Origin: Thunnus maccoyii
Taxonomy: Eukaryota; Chordata; Actinopteri; Scombriformes; Scombridae
Length of the DNA: 64,000 nucleotides
Direction: 5' to 3'
Assembly (NCBI RefSeq): GCF_910596095.1
Contig: NC_056545.1
Location: 2,278,001 to 2,342,000, forward strand
The notes beneath the pieces are model-generated. The model did no database searches. It saw nothing but the letters and a program-made list of their open reading frames with translations, and was not told the DNA's origin. Numbering within the stretch: position 1 is the first letter of the stretch; each line of letters starts with the position of its first letter. Of this stretch, positions 23,379 to 34,484 are shown one piece after another. Made by a program: the position numbers and the translations under genes.

Positions 23379-23890
23379 AAGGAGTCGTCTAATACTACAC
23401 AGGAAGTCGACCGACTTTACAGTCCAGAAAAACAACAAAAAAAAAAAAAGTGAGAGTGAAGAGATTTATTTTCTTTTGTAGAGCTTGTAATTGTTTAATT
23501 ACAAGTTTGATAAAACAGGTGATCAAACCTGTTGATGAGTGAGTTCTGCAGTCATAGAAATACAGAAATACAAAAACTGAACAGTCAGTATCAGCACCAA
23601 CAAGTAAAACTACATTAGTTAACCTGAAGAAGGGAGTTCAAAGGTCAGATACATGGCCGTTACTTTAATGTGTGCAGCTCTATGTGTTGTGGTTCTACAC
23701 AGTGGTGACGGTGGCAGAGGATGAAGAAGAAGAAGAAGAAGAAGAAAGGAGGAGAAAATCTGTCTGTTTTTTTCTTCTGCTGTTGCCAAATATGAACTTG
23801 AACAGAAATCAGGGTTCTGCAATGTCGTGTCGAAACCCCCGACGCTATCACCGGGACAAAGGTTAATGAGGGGGAAAGGTAAGGCGGACA

Positions 23891-23892
<2 letters not shown>

Positions 23893-23971
<79 letters not shown>
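23893..23971. repeat. (CA)n microsatellite
   Basis: 79-base uninterrupted dinucleotide array. Confidence 0.95.
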
Positions 23972-23972
<1 letters not shown>

Positions 23973-24116
23973 GAACCTGCAGTTAAAGCAGCTTTTATAA
24001 ACTGCAGGTAAAAGCAGGTCAGAGCAGACTGACTGACTAAAGCAGAAAATAAGATTTGAATTAATTATATTCCATCTAATGAAACAGTTTAATTTCTAAA
24101 ATATGTGTGCAAGTTT

Positions 24117-24149
24117 CAATTATTATTATTATTATTATTATTATTATTT
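24117..24149. repeat. (TTA)n microsatellite
   Basis: Short trinucleotide array. Confidence 0.85.
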
Positions 24150-24814
24150 CTTTCTGTTTTTCATCATTATTAACATCCCAACTTTAGCATCTCTCAAATG
24201 TAAATAAAGAACTTTATTCTCTCGTATCTTTGATTGTTTCCATTTCATTATAAAACTGATACAAATTCTTCTTTCTTTCTTTTTTTAATGATCTTGATTC
24301 TGTCTTTTTTTCTCCACAGCTTCATGTTGTTATTCATTCACCACATTACTTCAGTATTTTATGACTTCTGGTCGTGGATGTGGAGGCAGAACACGATATC
24401 TGACACAAACTTCTCCTTCTCTGTTCCCACAGCGGCGGATGATTAAACAAACAAAGCAGTTGTGGGAATTTTCATCAGTGTGTCCACAAGTTCAATACTG
24501 CTTGTTTATGAAGTGTTGTACATTGATTCTGTTAAAATAAATATGTCAATAAAAACTATTTTAAAGCAAATAATGGTAACACGTTACTTAAAGTCTTCCT
24601 TTTTAAGCATTTATAATCAGTATAATGTTATGATCAAGTGACCACAACAAAAAGGGACAAAAGCACAATCATTAATGTTTAACAAAATATAATTTATTAA
24701 ATCAAATGAAAGAAACTAAAACTGGAAACTGGAGGGAAAGAGACTTCACTAACCTGGAGCCCTGCAGGCCGAACACCTGCAGGTGAATCCCGAAGACAAA
24801 CACAGATGACACCA

Positions 24815-25080
24815 GTAATAATCACAATATAAACATTCCATTATTGGTTTATAACTCACTATTATGTTGTTATAAGTGGATTTAAGAGTTTTAATGTATT
24901 TCTGTGGGCACTCATAAGTGTTTGCTGCTGCATAAAAACATAATTAATGACAATATAGTGAAAAAACAGCTGTGATAATATAAAATATATCAAGTTTTAA
25001 TTAATAAACACTTAAAAATGTCCTTATATCGGCTTATAACTACATTATCGTATGTTATAAATCATTTATTAAATGTTAAA
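24815..25080. repeat. Dispersed repeat family G, copy 1
   Basis: Shares 'aatgtatttctgtgg', 'gtgtttgctgctg', 'cttataactacattat' and 'ttataaatcatttatta' (with small changes) in the same order with 45600-45850. Non-coding; probably a non-autonomous DNA element. Confidence 0.6.
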
Positions 25081-25269
25081 CTGGTTAAAATCATCTTTGC
25101 CTTCTCTTCAAAATTTAAACCAAATTTGGGAAAAATCTTTCAGAATTACAAATCAATAATCTGAGGAAGTTGATGTTTAATTGATTGACAGAATCAATTA
25201 CACGGGTGATCAATCAAATCAACAAGCTGGTCCACTTGTTATAATTCATTAATTAATATATTGTTGTTT

Positions 25270-25445
25270 TCCTCGCAGTAACACCTTCATATTATGTTTC
25301 CTTTTTGTTTGTTTTGTTGTTTTTATTGTTGTTTAAATTCAATCTTAATGTCTTTTTGTCTTATTTTAAATGTATTTCTATGCCTTTGTAAAGCACTCTG
25401 GATTACATTGTGTCTGAATGGAGTTATATAAATAAAATAACCTTA
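25270..25445. repeat. Retroposon 3'-end-like sequence
   Basis: 'cctttgtaaagcactctgga' followed by 'gagttatataaataaaataa' is the usual 3' tail of a teleost LINE/SINE group. Boundaries are approximate. Confidence 0.4.
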
Positions 25446-26640
25446 CTTTACCTTCCTTTGTTTTGTTATAGATCTCTTTTAAAATATGAATAAATAATGA
25501 GGTGGTCTTTAACAGTTAAGTATTAAATAAACAGTTTTCACACGTTGCTTTGTTACGTGAAGCCGCCTCTCACATTAAAGGCAGTAAAATAATAATAAAT
25601 TACACTGTCACTAAAATAATATAAACTTCACTTAATTGAAATTGTTCCGCTGATAAGTGTGTGAGATGTGGGTTAATGGGGCTGCAACACTTTACTGTAT
25701 GATGAGCGGTAATTGGAGACAATAACGTGCTCGACTGATAGACTGTAATCACTGTTCATAAAACTCCTTGTTTCAGCTGAATACAGCTGCTGTAAAACAT
25801 CTGGAGACACAAACAGTAGAAAATGTAATATTTAAAATCTATAATTGTAAAAAAAAAATTATACTTTAATGTAGTTTTAATACAATTTATGTGTTTTTTA
25901 AAATTCATTTTAATGCAGTATTTTTAAATTCTCATAATCTTTGTAATTTTTGAAATTCACTCTTTTCATGTATTTATACTTAAAACTTAATTATTTTTTA
26001 AAATTGAGTGAATTTGAAAAGATTTTCACTCCATATATTTGTAAAGAAAATATTATTAAAAGTGCAAGTAAAAAGTGTTTCTTCCCATTTTTATTGTATT
26101 AGATTTTGATAATTTGTCCATTATTATTTTTTTTACATATAAAACTGTACATTTGTTTTGTAATTCTTTACATTTTCATACTTTATTTTTTATACCCTCA
26201 TTGTGCATGTTTGTGTATTTATTTATTTATCATTTACAAACACTGTGTGACACAGACCAAACCTCATTAAGAATCTGCTTCATTTTATTTATTTCTCCAT
26301 TATTTTTCTCTCTAAAATTACATGTAATTTTGTTTTTTTTTTAAATTTTTTAAAACTGTGTTTAAAAAATAATTAAGCTAATTTTCTTATTTATATTTTC
26401 ATTGTGTGTTTTTCTGTGTTCATTCTCCACCTCTGATGAGCTGTAACTTACGAGATTAGTTGAAGACAAACAGACCGAAGCTCATTAAGAATCTGCAGAG
26501 TTTTAACGGAGCTGTTTTGGGTGAATACCAGTAGTCCCCGTCATGTCTTCACTATTATCTGCTCTTTACAGCATACTACCGTTCCAGCACTACTCCTTTA
26601 CAACTCCACTGTTTGTCCACAATCAATGTGGCCAATAAGG
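25446..26640. other. Non-genic DNA with a candidate conserved-like stretch
   Basis: 25640-25800 is less repetitive and contains CTGATAAG (GATA-like), GGTAATTGG (homeobox-like) and CATAAAA (CDX-like). An imperfect repeat 'ctcattaagaatctgc' occurs at about 26261 and 26484. No exon was seen. Confidence 0.3.
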
Positions 26641-26677
26641 GGCGTATTAGGGGCAGTAAGTATATTGTAAATGAAAG

Positions 26678-26860
26678 TTTATGGTAAAATGGCCCATAAA
26701 CACGCGGCTGTATAAGTCTGGATGAGCTGCTGCGAGGGACGATTCCTTGAGCGTTTATGGACACCGGCGAGAGGCGAGAGTTATTTGCTCACTTTGTTGT
26801 CATTTCCTTTATTTGCTCTAATTATTGGCTCTGTCACACATGATGTAAACATCTTTGATT
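26678..26860. promoter_or_regulatory. Candidate enhancer with three CDX motifs and a TCF/LEF site
   Basis: TTTATGG at 26678-26684, CCATAAA at 26694-26700 and TTTATGG at 26753-26759 give three CDX-type heptamers in 82 bases. CTTTGATT at 26853-26860 matches a TCF/LEF site and TGTAAACA at 26844-26851 a forkhead site. The segment is 7.7 kb downstream of the cdx1 stop, on the taf9 side, and is not part of any repeat family recognised here. Function is inferred only. Confidence 0.3.
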
Positions 26861-27156
26861 GGGCTACAAACAGATTTTAGCAGCAGCAGCGTAGACGGAC
26901 GAGCTCCTGAACTGAACTGTTAAACCGGGTGTCTGACTGCACATCGACATGATTATTTGGACTTTTTGGTTTTTAAGTGTAACGCCGCGTCCAAACCTGA
27001 GGCCCAACGGTTTCGTTCAAGGTCATCACCGCGATGTTTTGCTGTCAGCCATTTTGTTTTTGGAGAGATGAAATGTGCCCTGAAATGGCCGCCGCCCCTG
27101 TCAAGTCGTCACGCTGTCGCTGGTGTCTCTTCTCAAACACACACTGACTGCATGTC

Positions 27157-27159
<3 letters not shown>

Positions 27160-27199
<40 letters not shown>
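27160..27199. repeat. (TG)n microsatellite
   Basis: 40-base dinucleotide array. Confidence 0.95.
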
Positions 27200-27201
<2 letters not shown>

Positions 27202-27944
27202 GTTACCAGGAAGGACAGACTGATACAGATATCTGATATTGACACTGTTGATAGTGATAATGATTGTTTAATATGAAAATTTTCCAAGGAACAGAATCTA
27301 TTGATGTTCATTCCCACCAAACACACACACAAAGAAGTTTGGATTTATAATTAAAAATATGAGATATTAACTCAAACTTTTGTCTTATATAAGTGAAATG
27401 ATAATCAGTTGGTTGCTGTTTTCCAGCTTTGCAACGAGGTGCTCGACATCCTGGTCTTTACTGGCCTCTGACTGGCTGCCAGATGAACATTTGACCTCGA
27501 TGATAACAGCCGAGGATGTTGTTCCTCATTATCGCCGTCACCGCTCTGTCATAAAAACTCTCTTTATGCTCCTCACTGAGCAGTTTCACATTCATTAAAT
27601 GTTTCAAAGCGACAAAAGATGTTAAATTTCTTCATCTGATGAAGCTTCACAAGCCAATAAACACAGAGAACCTCCTCCATAAAATTATATCTCATGGACT
27701 AAACCAGCAGATATTTACTTCAGATTCTAATTTATTGACTTAAGAGTGAAAAACTTCATACAATAATAATAATATATATTGTCTTGCTTGGTCTGGTTTA
27801 TTGACAGTATTGGAAGTTGTTCCTGGTTTTTGCATTCAATGTCTGACATTAAAATATGTTTGAAAATTGGGCTAAAGAACTAGAAAAGTAAGTCGTATGA
27901 ATGAATAATCGCTAAAATATTTTAAACCTGCAATTTTTTGTCCA
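27200..27944. other. Non-genic DNA
   Basis: No exon is supported. 27400-27600 has balanced composition and two CDX-like motifs (GTCATAAAA and CTTTATG near 27548-27570), making it a weak candidate for a regulatory element. Confidence 0.3.
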
Positions 27945-28370
27945 CTAGTTTCCATCAGAAACAAGTAGTGAACACAACTCTGACATATCATCAGCTTTTA
28001 ATTTGATATGTTGAACATGTTAGCAAACAGTTGCTTTTATTTCCACATCCAGCAGTTACGGAGCAACATTATCATTCATGTGGAGTCGTGTTTCTGTCCA
28101 CCTGGTGAATGTAAGTCCAATATTCACTCTCTTTTAGTTCTGTTTTTACTCTCTACCAACTCCTGAGGGAAATATCTGGCTCTTTAGCTGCTAAATGCTC
28201 CACTATGTTCACCAGCTAGTCTACAGCTAACTGTGTCTGTTAGCAGGTAGTGTTCAGCGGCTTTTTACAGCTTTTTCCTCTGAAAACGACGCTATGAGAC
28301 GCTGAGAGTGAACCAGAATAGTGAAGTTGCAGCCGGACAGATAAACAATGAGCTGAAACTCACTATAAAG
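27945..28370. repeat. Dispersed repeat family B, copy 3
   Basis: Collinear with the copies at 16918 and 17570: 'cagcagttacggagcaacat', 'gctaaatgctccactatgtt' and a right end containing 'gcagccggacagataaacaa'. It has a short extra insertion ('tgtctgttagc'). Confidence 0.7.
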
Positions 28371-30081
28371 GTCTATTGTGAACTTTTTTGTATTGTGTAA
28401 TATTCATAGCTTGGGCGTTTTATTCAGACATGAGAGCAACATGTTAAATTACCATCAGATTAACATACAGGGGTCTGAAAGAGGCTCTACTGAGCAGATC
28501 CAAGCAGCACATCACTCGTCTACTTCGTCTTGTTTCTACATAATTTTAGCTTTACTTGATCTTTCGCAGAAATCTGTAAATAGTGAATATAACCAACAGA
28601 TTCTGGTGTAAAGATCAGTTTTTCACAACTCTCACTTGCGTGAGAACAAACCTTATAAAACATCTCTGTGGCACTCGGTGAATCCTCTGGCTGTCGTCCA
28701 TCGCTGCTATCAGAGTACATCACGCCTCCTCAACAAACATTTCTGTGTCTCTGTGCTGAAACCATTTTACTGCATCCACCCCCCCCAATAAACTTTATGG
28801 TGGTGAAGAGGCAGAGAGGGTGCAGCTCCGCTCTCATTATCCACTGTTTACCCAAAAATGAGAGACGAGCACAGCCGTTGCTACTCACAACGTGGACCTA
28901 CTTTATCTCTACTGAGTTCACATGTATATAAAGACGTGTAGAAGACAGTTTTTCACTTTTAGTTTCTAATATTTTTACATCTGGAGACATGAAACCAGAT
29001 CATTTAATTTAGACACCTTTCACCGTCAAACACATGCAGGTACAAGGACTCTAAGATCCAGATTGTTTTGCGATGCAGATTAAAGTTTTGCAGAATTGTT
29101 TAAATTAAATTACGTTTGCATTCATACAAACAGCTGCATAGATACCATTGAGGACCTGCTTGTAATATTTCTGGGAATCTATTTCTGGGGATCTCATGTT
29201 ATCAGGTAGAGTCTGAAGAAAAATGAATCACTTCATCAAATACAACAAAACAAATTGTTTAAATACTTGTGTGACTAAAAATGGACTGTTTTAGATCGTA
29301 AGTGATTTAGAGATTACTAGTTTTCACTAGAGTAACATATCTGGAGACAACGCTTTGAAACAACATTTAGACAATAAGATTATGTTTTGCTTTTTTAAAT
29401 ACTGCTTAAATATGGTGGCTAGCATAAAAATCTTAAGTGGTTGGGACTCTGCTGGGGAAGTTTGGACTCAGTGGGCTTCAGTGTTTCTAAAATCGTTGCA
29501 AAAAAGACGCAGATTGAAAATTGAGGTAAAAACACATCAGATCAGGCTGAAAAGGCTTCAGTTTCAGTGAAAAAAAAGTGCATTTGCACACACAAATGTC
29601 TGTACTTTCATGTCCACAAGCTGTTGGCAAAGGTGATAAATTCATGTTGGGAAATGACGTCCTTGACTTTGCATCCGAAGGAGTCAGCATTACATGTGGA
29701 GTTCCCCAAGGCTCAATACTTGGGCCTCTTTAATTTAGCGTTTACACTACTGGCTTCTATCAGGACAAATTATGCAAAATCATAAAATTAACTGTCATAA
29801 TAATGCAGATTATGCAACACCTGCATTTACTGATAGAAACAGCAGTTAAAGAGCAAAGTTAGAAGTCAACATTTTGTTATTTTTTTATGTTTAATGTTTT
29901 TAAACAGCGTCTTCTTCAGACCTCAAGTTCAAGATGGCCCATCTCATCAGCTTTTTTCTGCACATACACAGTCCGATTATAATCGCCTGTCCACACACTG
30001 CTGATAGTCTCTATCAGTGTCAAGATAGGACTGTTGTTGGAGGCAAAGGGACCGGGACAAAGGTCTGAATGACGACACATG

Positions 30082-30082
<1 letters not shown>
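28371..30082. other. Non-genic DNA with an RT relic
   Basis: No cellular gene was recognised. A reverse-transcriptase relic lies at 29695-29735. The remainder is AT-rich. Confidence 0.4.
29695..29735 (+). pseudogene. LINE reverse-transcriptase fragment
   Basis: The frame reads CGVPQGSILGPL, the conserved motif of non-LTR reverse transcriptases. It quickly runs into a frameshift or stop, so it is a relic. Confidence 0.55.

Positions 30083-30151
<69 letters not shown>
30083..30151. repeat. (CA)n microsatellite
   Basis: Uninterrupted dinucleotide array of about 69 bases. Confidence 0.95.
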
Positions 30152-30152
<1 letters not shown>

Positions 30153-30654
30153 CAGCAGATAGCAGGATCCTGTGCTCTGTTTGAACACTGCTCCTCTTTG
30201 CCCTTTGGACACCACACCTCAACTGCTGCATCGTTTAGCAAAAATCTAATGTGTGTGGAAGTGTTTTGTCTTTTATTCTTCATTTCTTTTCATTCCATCT
30301 CTCCGTTTTACTCTCTACTACTTGTACTTATTGAATCTGTCAACGTTTGCAAGTAACTAAAAGCTGAAATATCTACAAAGATGTCTAATCACCTCTTGTT
30401 GGCTGAGAAGCACAAACAAAGTTTTTAGTGGCAGCCTGATTAATGTCCGCAACCTGAAAATGATCTGAGCAGCATCATATATGAAATGTTAATGAAATGC
30501 ATCTAACAGTTAAGAACTGCAGCCTCCTGTACATCACAAGCTGCTCAAGCTACTGATTCACAAGTATGAAACTGATCACATGCAAATGTTGATCTGAAAT
30601 GAAATTAAAGTTTAACTGGGAGATTCTGAAAGTGACGAGAGGTGATCAGCTGAG
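30152..30654. other. Non-genic DNA
   Basis: Nothing recognised. Confidence 0.35.
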
Positions 30655-31305
30655 TTCAAAGGACACGTTGACAATTTTTCAAGTGTGTCTTAAAACAACA
30701 GTCAGGTGTCCATATGAGCAGTGAAAGAGGTTTTCCTCGCTGTAATCAGTCCTCCTGTTCATACTGGATATTAAAAGATCCTTCAAATGTGCTTTCAATG
30801 GAAGTGATGGAGGCCAAAATCCACATTTAGTGCAAAAATGCATTTAAAAGTCTGTGTGAAGCTTCTATTCAGCTTCAGCAGTCTGAGTTAGTCATATCAA
30901 GTGGATATCTGACACATTTACAGTCTTTTTAGCATCAAATTCCCTCTTTGTGTTTCCTCGGACAGTGTTTCCCTGTTGAGCTGCAGGTGGAAGTATAGTA
31001 ACAAAAAGAGGAACTTTGGCACTAAAAAGACTGTAACGTTGAAAGATATCTACTTGATTTGACTCATTTGGACGCTGAAGCTTCATTTTAGCTTCAGATA
31101 AACTTTTAAATACATTTTTGCACAGAAGGAGGACTGTGGATTTTGTCCTCCATCACTTCCATTGTAAGGTCATTGTGAAGGGATCTTCTAATGGTCAGTA
31201 TGAACAGGAGGAATGATTACAGCAAGAAAAACAGGTTTCACTCTTCTATGGGCTCCTGACTGTTAGTTTAAGACACACTTGAATAATTGTGAACTTGTTC
31301 TTTAA
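30655..31305. mobile_element. Fold-back MITE, family C copy 2 (largest)
   Basis: Starts 'ttcaaaggacacgttgacaa' and ends 'ttgtgaacttgttctttaa'. The left arm 'tcctcctgttcatactggat...caatggaagtgatggagg' reappears inverted in the right arm 'cctccatcacttccattg...gtatgaacaggagga', so most of the element can fold into one long hairpin. A third inverted segment lies near the centre. Confidence 0.75.
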
Positions 31306-31689
31306 TGAATATGGATATTTCACTGACAGGGAACTGGCTCCTTAATGGGATCTGCTATCAGAACCCTTGTCTTTCAGGCAGGCGCCCCCTTTACATCAAT
31401 GTGATGACAATTTTCATGTCAATGTCATGTCTCAATAAGGTCTTGAATCATTTTTATGTAAAAGTCACAATTGCTATCTCACTAGGTTGAACCATTTCTG
31501 TAAAACATTCAACATGCCACAAATCTTACAGAGGAGATAACATGTTTTTGTGATTTAAATACTGTTATGATGCCAAAAATGGCAAAAGTTTAAAGACTTG
31601 AGGTGAACGTATGTAGAAATGCTGCCTTCAAGTCAAAAGTCAGGGCTTCAACCTGCTCTAAACGCTTTGTTTGCAGTGTTACCTCTACT
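31306..31689. other. Non-genic DNA
   Basis: Nothing recognised. Confidence 0.35.
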
Positions 31690-32110
31690 TCCTCCTCATG
31701 ATGACATCAGATTGTTTGTACATGCCCACAAATGGCCGTCCGTTCCGTAGCCTTGGTTGCTAAGGTAGTTGCTAAGGTGTTTCCATGTGTTGTTCATGTT
31801 GTCCACTCTCATATTACGTAACATATACAGTTTATATTTGGAGTAAAGAAGGGTACTATAGTTTGTTTACGTAGCCTACGGAGCCGGAGGAAGCTTCCTG
31901 AAGCTGACCAATCAGAACAGAGTGGGCTTGTCAGGAGGCGGGGCCTTAAAGAGACAGGAAGCTAAAACGGCCTGTTTCAGACAGAGGCTGAACTGAGGGG
32001 CTGCATAAAGGACCAGTAGAAGATAAATAAGGAGTTTTTAACTGTAAATCATGCAAAGATATTCCAGTAGAGCCCCAGAATATAAATACAGACCTGGAAA
32101 TGTTCATTTT
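31690..32110. repeat. MITE-like interspersed repeat ('gctgcataaaggaccagtag')
   Basis: Contains 'ccaatcagaacagagtgggc', 'gctgcataaaggaccagtag' and 'atcatgcaaagatattccag', recognisable parts of an abundant teleost element. Right end approximate. Confidence 0.5.
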
Positions 32111-34484
32111 GTATCTCTCCTTTCACTATATTTTCAAATTAATGAATATATAGTTAAATACTTTACATACAGCTTGTAAGAAACAAGGAATTTGAGTGCC
32201 ATCTTAATGTCTTATCATTCTCTGCTTGTGCTCTGTTGGACATTTTGTAGAATTCACTCTAATTATGTTAAATGATGAAATGAGAACATGTATTAATGTA
32301 TTCACTATGAACAGAATTGTCTTGCAAACAAACTGTATTGAGACTCAGATGTGTGTTGAAAAGAGTTAAAAGATCAACAGTCATTTTTACAATAAAGGCT
32401 TTTGGTTTTAATACAAATTACATTTGAAAATATACACATGATTAAGTCTGATGATGGAGATCACATTCATTTACAACAACAACAATGACAACAACAGCTC
32501 ATACAGTCTCGGGCACGTCAGGTGTGTTCGGTTTAACCTGAGAGATGATCTGTGTCTGAAAACCATTATCATGCAAGACCATGACATTATAATAATGTTT
32601 TCTTTCTGATTAGGCACAAACAGTGATTCTGCTAGTGTTGCACTGCGACTGCACTTTGGATGAAAACATTTGTTAATGAAGCAGGATACATTTTCTTTCT
32701 TTAAAGTCCAGCTGAAATCACATTTAGTCATCCCTTATGTAGTTAGAAATAATGTCAAGGTGTCTTTTTAAATGTATTGTTAATAGCTTTTTATTATTAA
32801 AAGAAAGAAAAAAGGTCTTTGGGGTAAAAGCCATTTGAGCTATGGACAATGTCCAGAGAATCAGGATCTGGAGTCGCCCTTTCACATTTATAGCACACAT
32901 CAGGAGATTGTCCGTGTCAGACGTGTTCTCACAGACTGGAAATACTCCGTTTGGTTTAAGCGTAGCGTGGCGCCTGGGTAGAGCGTGCAGGAGGCAGGAC
33001 AGGACGCAAAAAAAGTATGATGTGCTTGTAATTCAGTGTTGTTAAGCAGAAAGATGACAGCTTTTATTTTACGAGAAATCACAGGAAGTCCTCTCTCCCA
33101 TTAGCAGCTCCCAATGCAGCTTAACTGTGTTTATCCAGTGCCAGCTGCATGATAGAAACATCATCAACACGCCCACTTGCAAGCTGTGAATTCTCTGGAA
33201 AATCTGAGCTCCAACATGTAATGTCTGGATAACTTCAGGGTTGTAGTGCATATGTGAAAGGGGTAAACAAACTGCTGTAGCTACAAGTCATGGACAGACA
33301 GCGTGTTGCTAGCAGGGATTTTAAAGGGCAACGACCAAACCAGCATCTAATGGGTCCGAAGTGACATTTGCAGATATGTTTACATGCTGTTTGATGTGCT
33401 GAAGCTGAGCAACTAATAAGCTATCTAGCTGCTAACTGATGTTAGCGGTGAATGTTTGTTTGGTGGCTCGTTCAACAAGCTGCAGGACAAGAATAAGTTA
33501 GATAAGGAGGAGACTTTAGCGGGAAAGCTAATGTGGGTTGTTGTTCAGAGTCTGTGGCTCTTGTGTAGCAGGATGCAATCAGGCTCAGTGTGACTGTCTG
33601 CTTTGACAGATAACTAACTATAAATTTCTTCCTTTTGATTTCAGATTTTTTTTCCTAAAGGAGAACACAGCACAAGTGATTTACAGAGAGATATGTTGCC
33701 ATAGCAGACAAAAAAATGCAGTGTAATTTCAGTTGGACTTTAAAAACACATTATCATCAAGCTAAAAAAAACCCCAAACCCTCTGGAAACTAGATTTTCC
33801 CTTTTTAAGATGCTTTAGAGTAAAAAAAATTAACATTGTCTGACAGTATCATATACTGTATATTCTTGCTGCAACTCTTTATTTTTGTTATGGCTGCATC
33901 ATTCCATCAAATGGAAATATTCTATGCATCTTGTGCATCATTTAAACACATTTTCCCAAATTTCAGCATGATATGTTTGATAACTTTGGAAACTTCCAGA
34001 TCCCTATTAAGTATTTTTTGTCTCAGCTGGGTTGAGCAAAGTTTGGACAGACAACATAAATTTGGAGTGAATCTGGCATGAGATAAAACATTCAGGAGAT
34101 AAAATATTTCCTTATTTTTTGCAAACTGGTTGCAGTATAGAGCTCCACCTGCAACACCATGTGTCTTGAGGGTTGGCTGCCTGGTTAATGAACAACCAAA
34201 ACTGCTGAACTTCCCTCTGCCGGGCTGTTTTCACCTGAAGACATCAAGACAGCAAACAGATATCAAATCAAAATCTGGGTTTATCTGCAACAAAAGTCTG
34301 ATGGGAGAAAAAGTATTGTTGCCAGTGACATTTTCTCAAATTTTCAACGAGCTGTAGCTTTAAGAGGGCGGACAGGAAGGTGGCACGAGGCAGGATGCAA
34401 AAGTTTTTCAGTCTTTGGGGGAGAATTTTCAGTCCAGTCCCCCGACATCAGCATCCAATAAAACACTGTCCTTTGTCCTCGGCC
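32111..34484. other. Non-genic DNA / cdx1 3' UTR
   Basis: No exon was seen. The part adjacent to 34484 must contain the cdx1 3' UTR on the minus strand; a poly(A) site could not be assigned with confidence. Confidence 0.4.

Noticed and set aside
30020-30283. Cys-Val and Thr-His repeat proteins (also at 423, 20564, 23619, 42086)
   Set aside because: Translations of CA/TG microsatellites.
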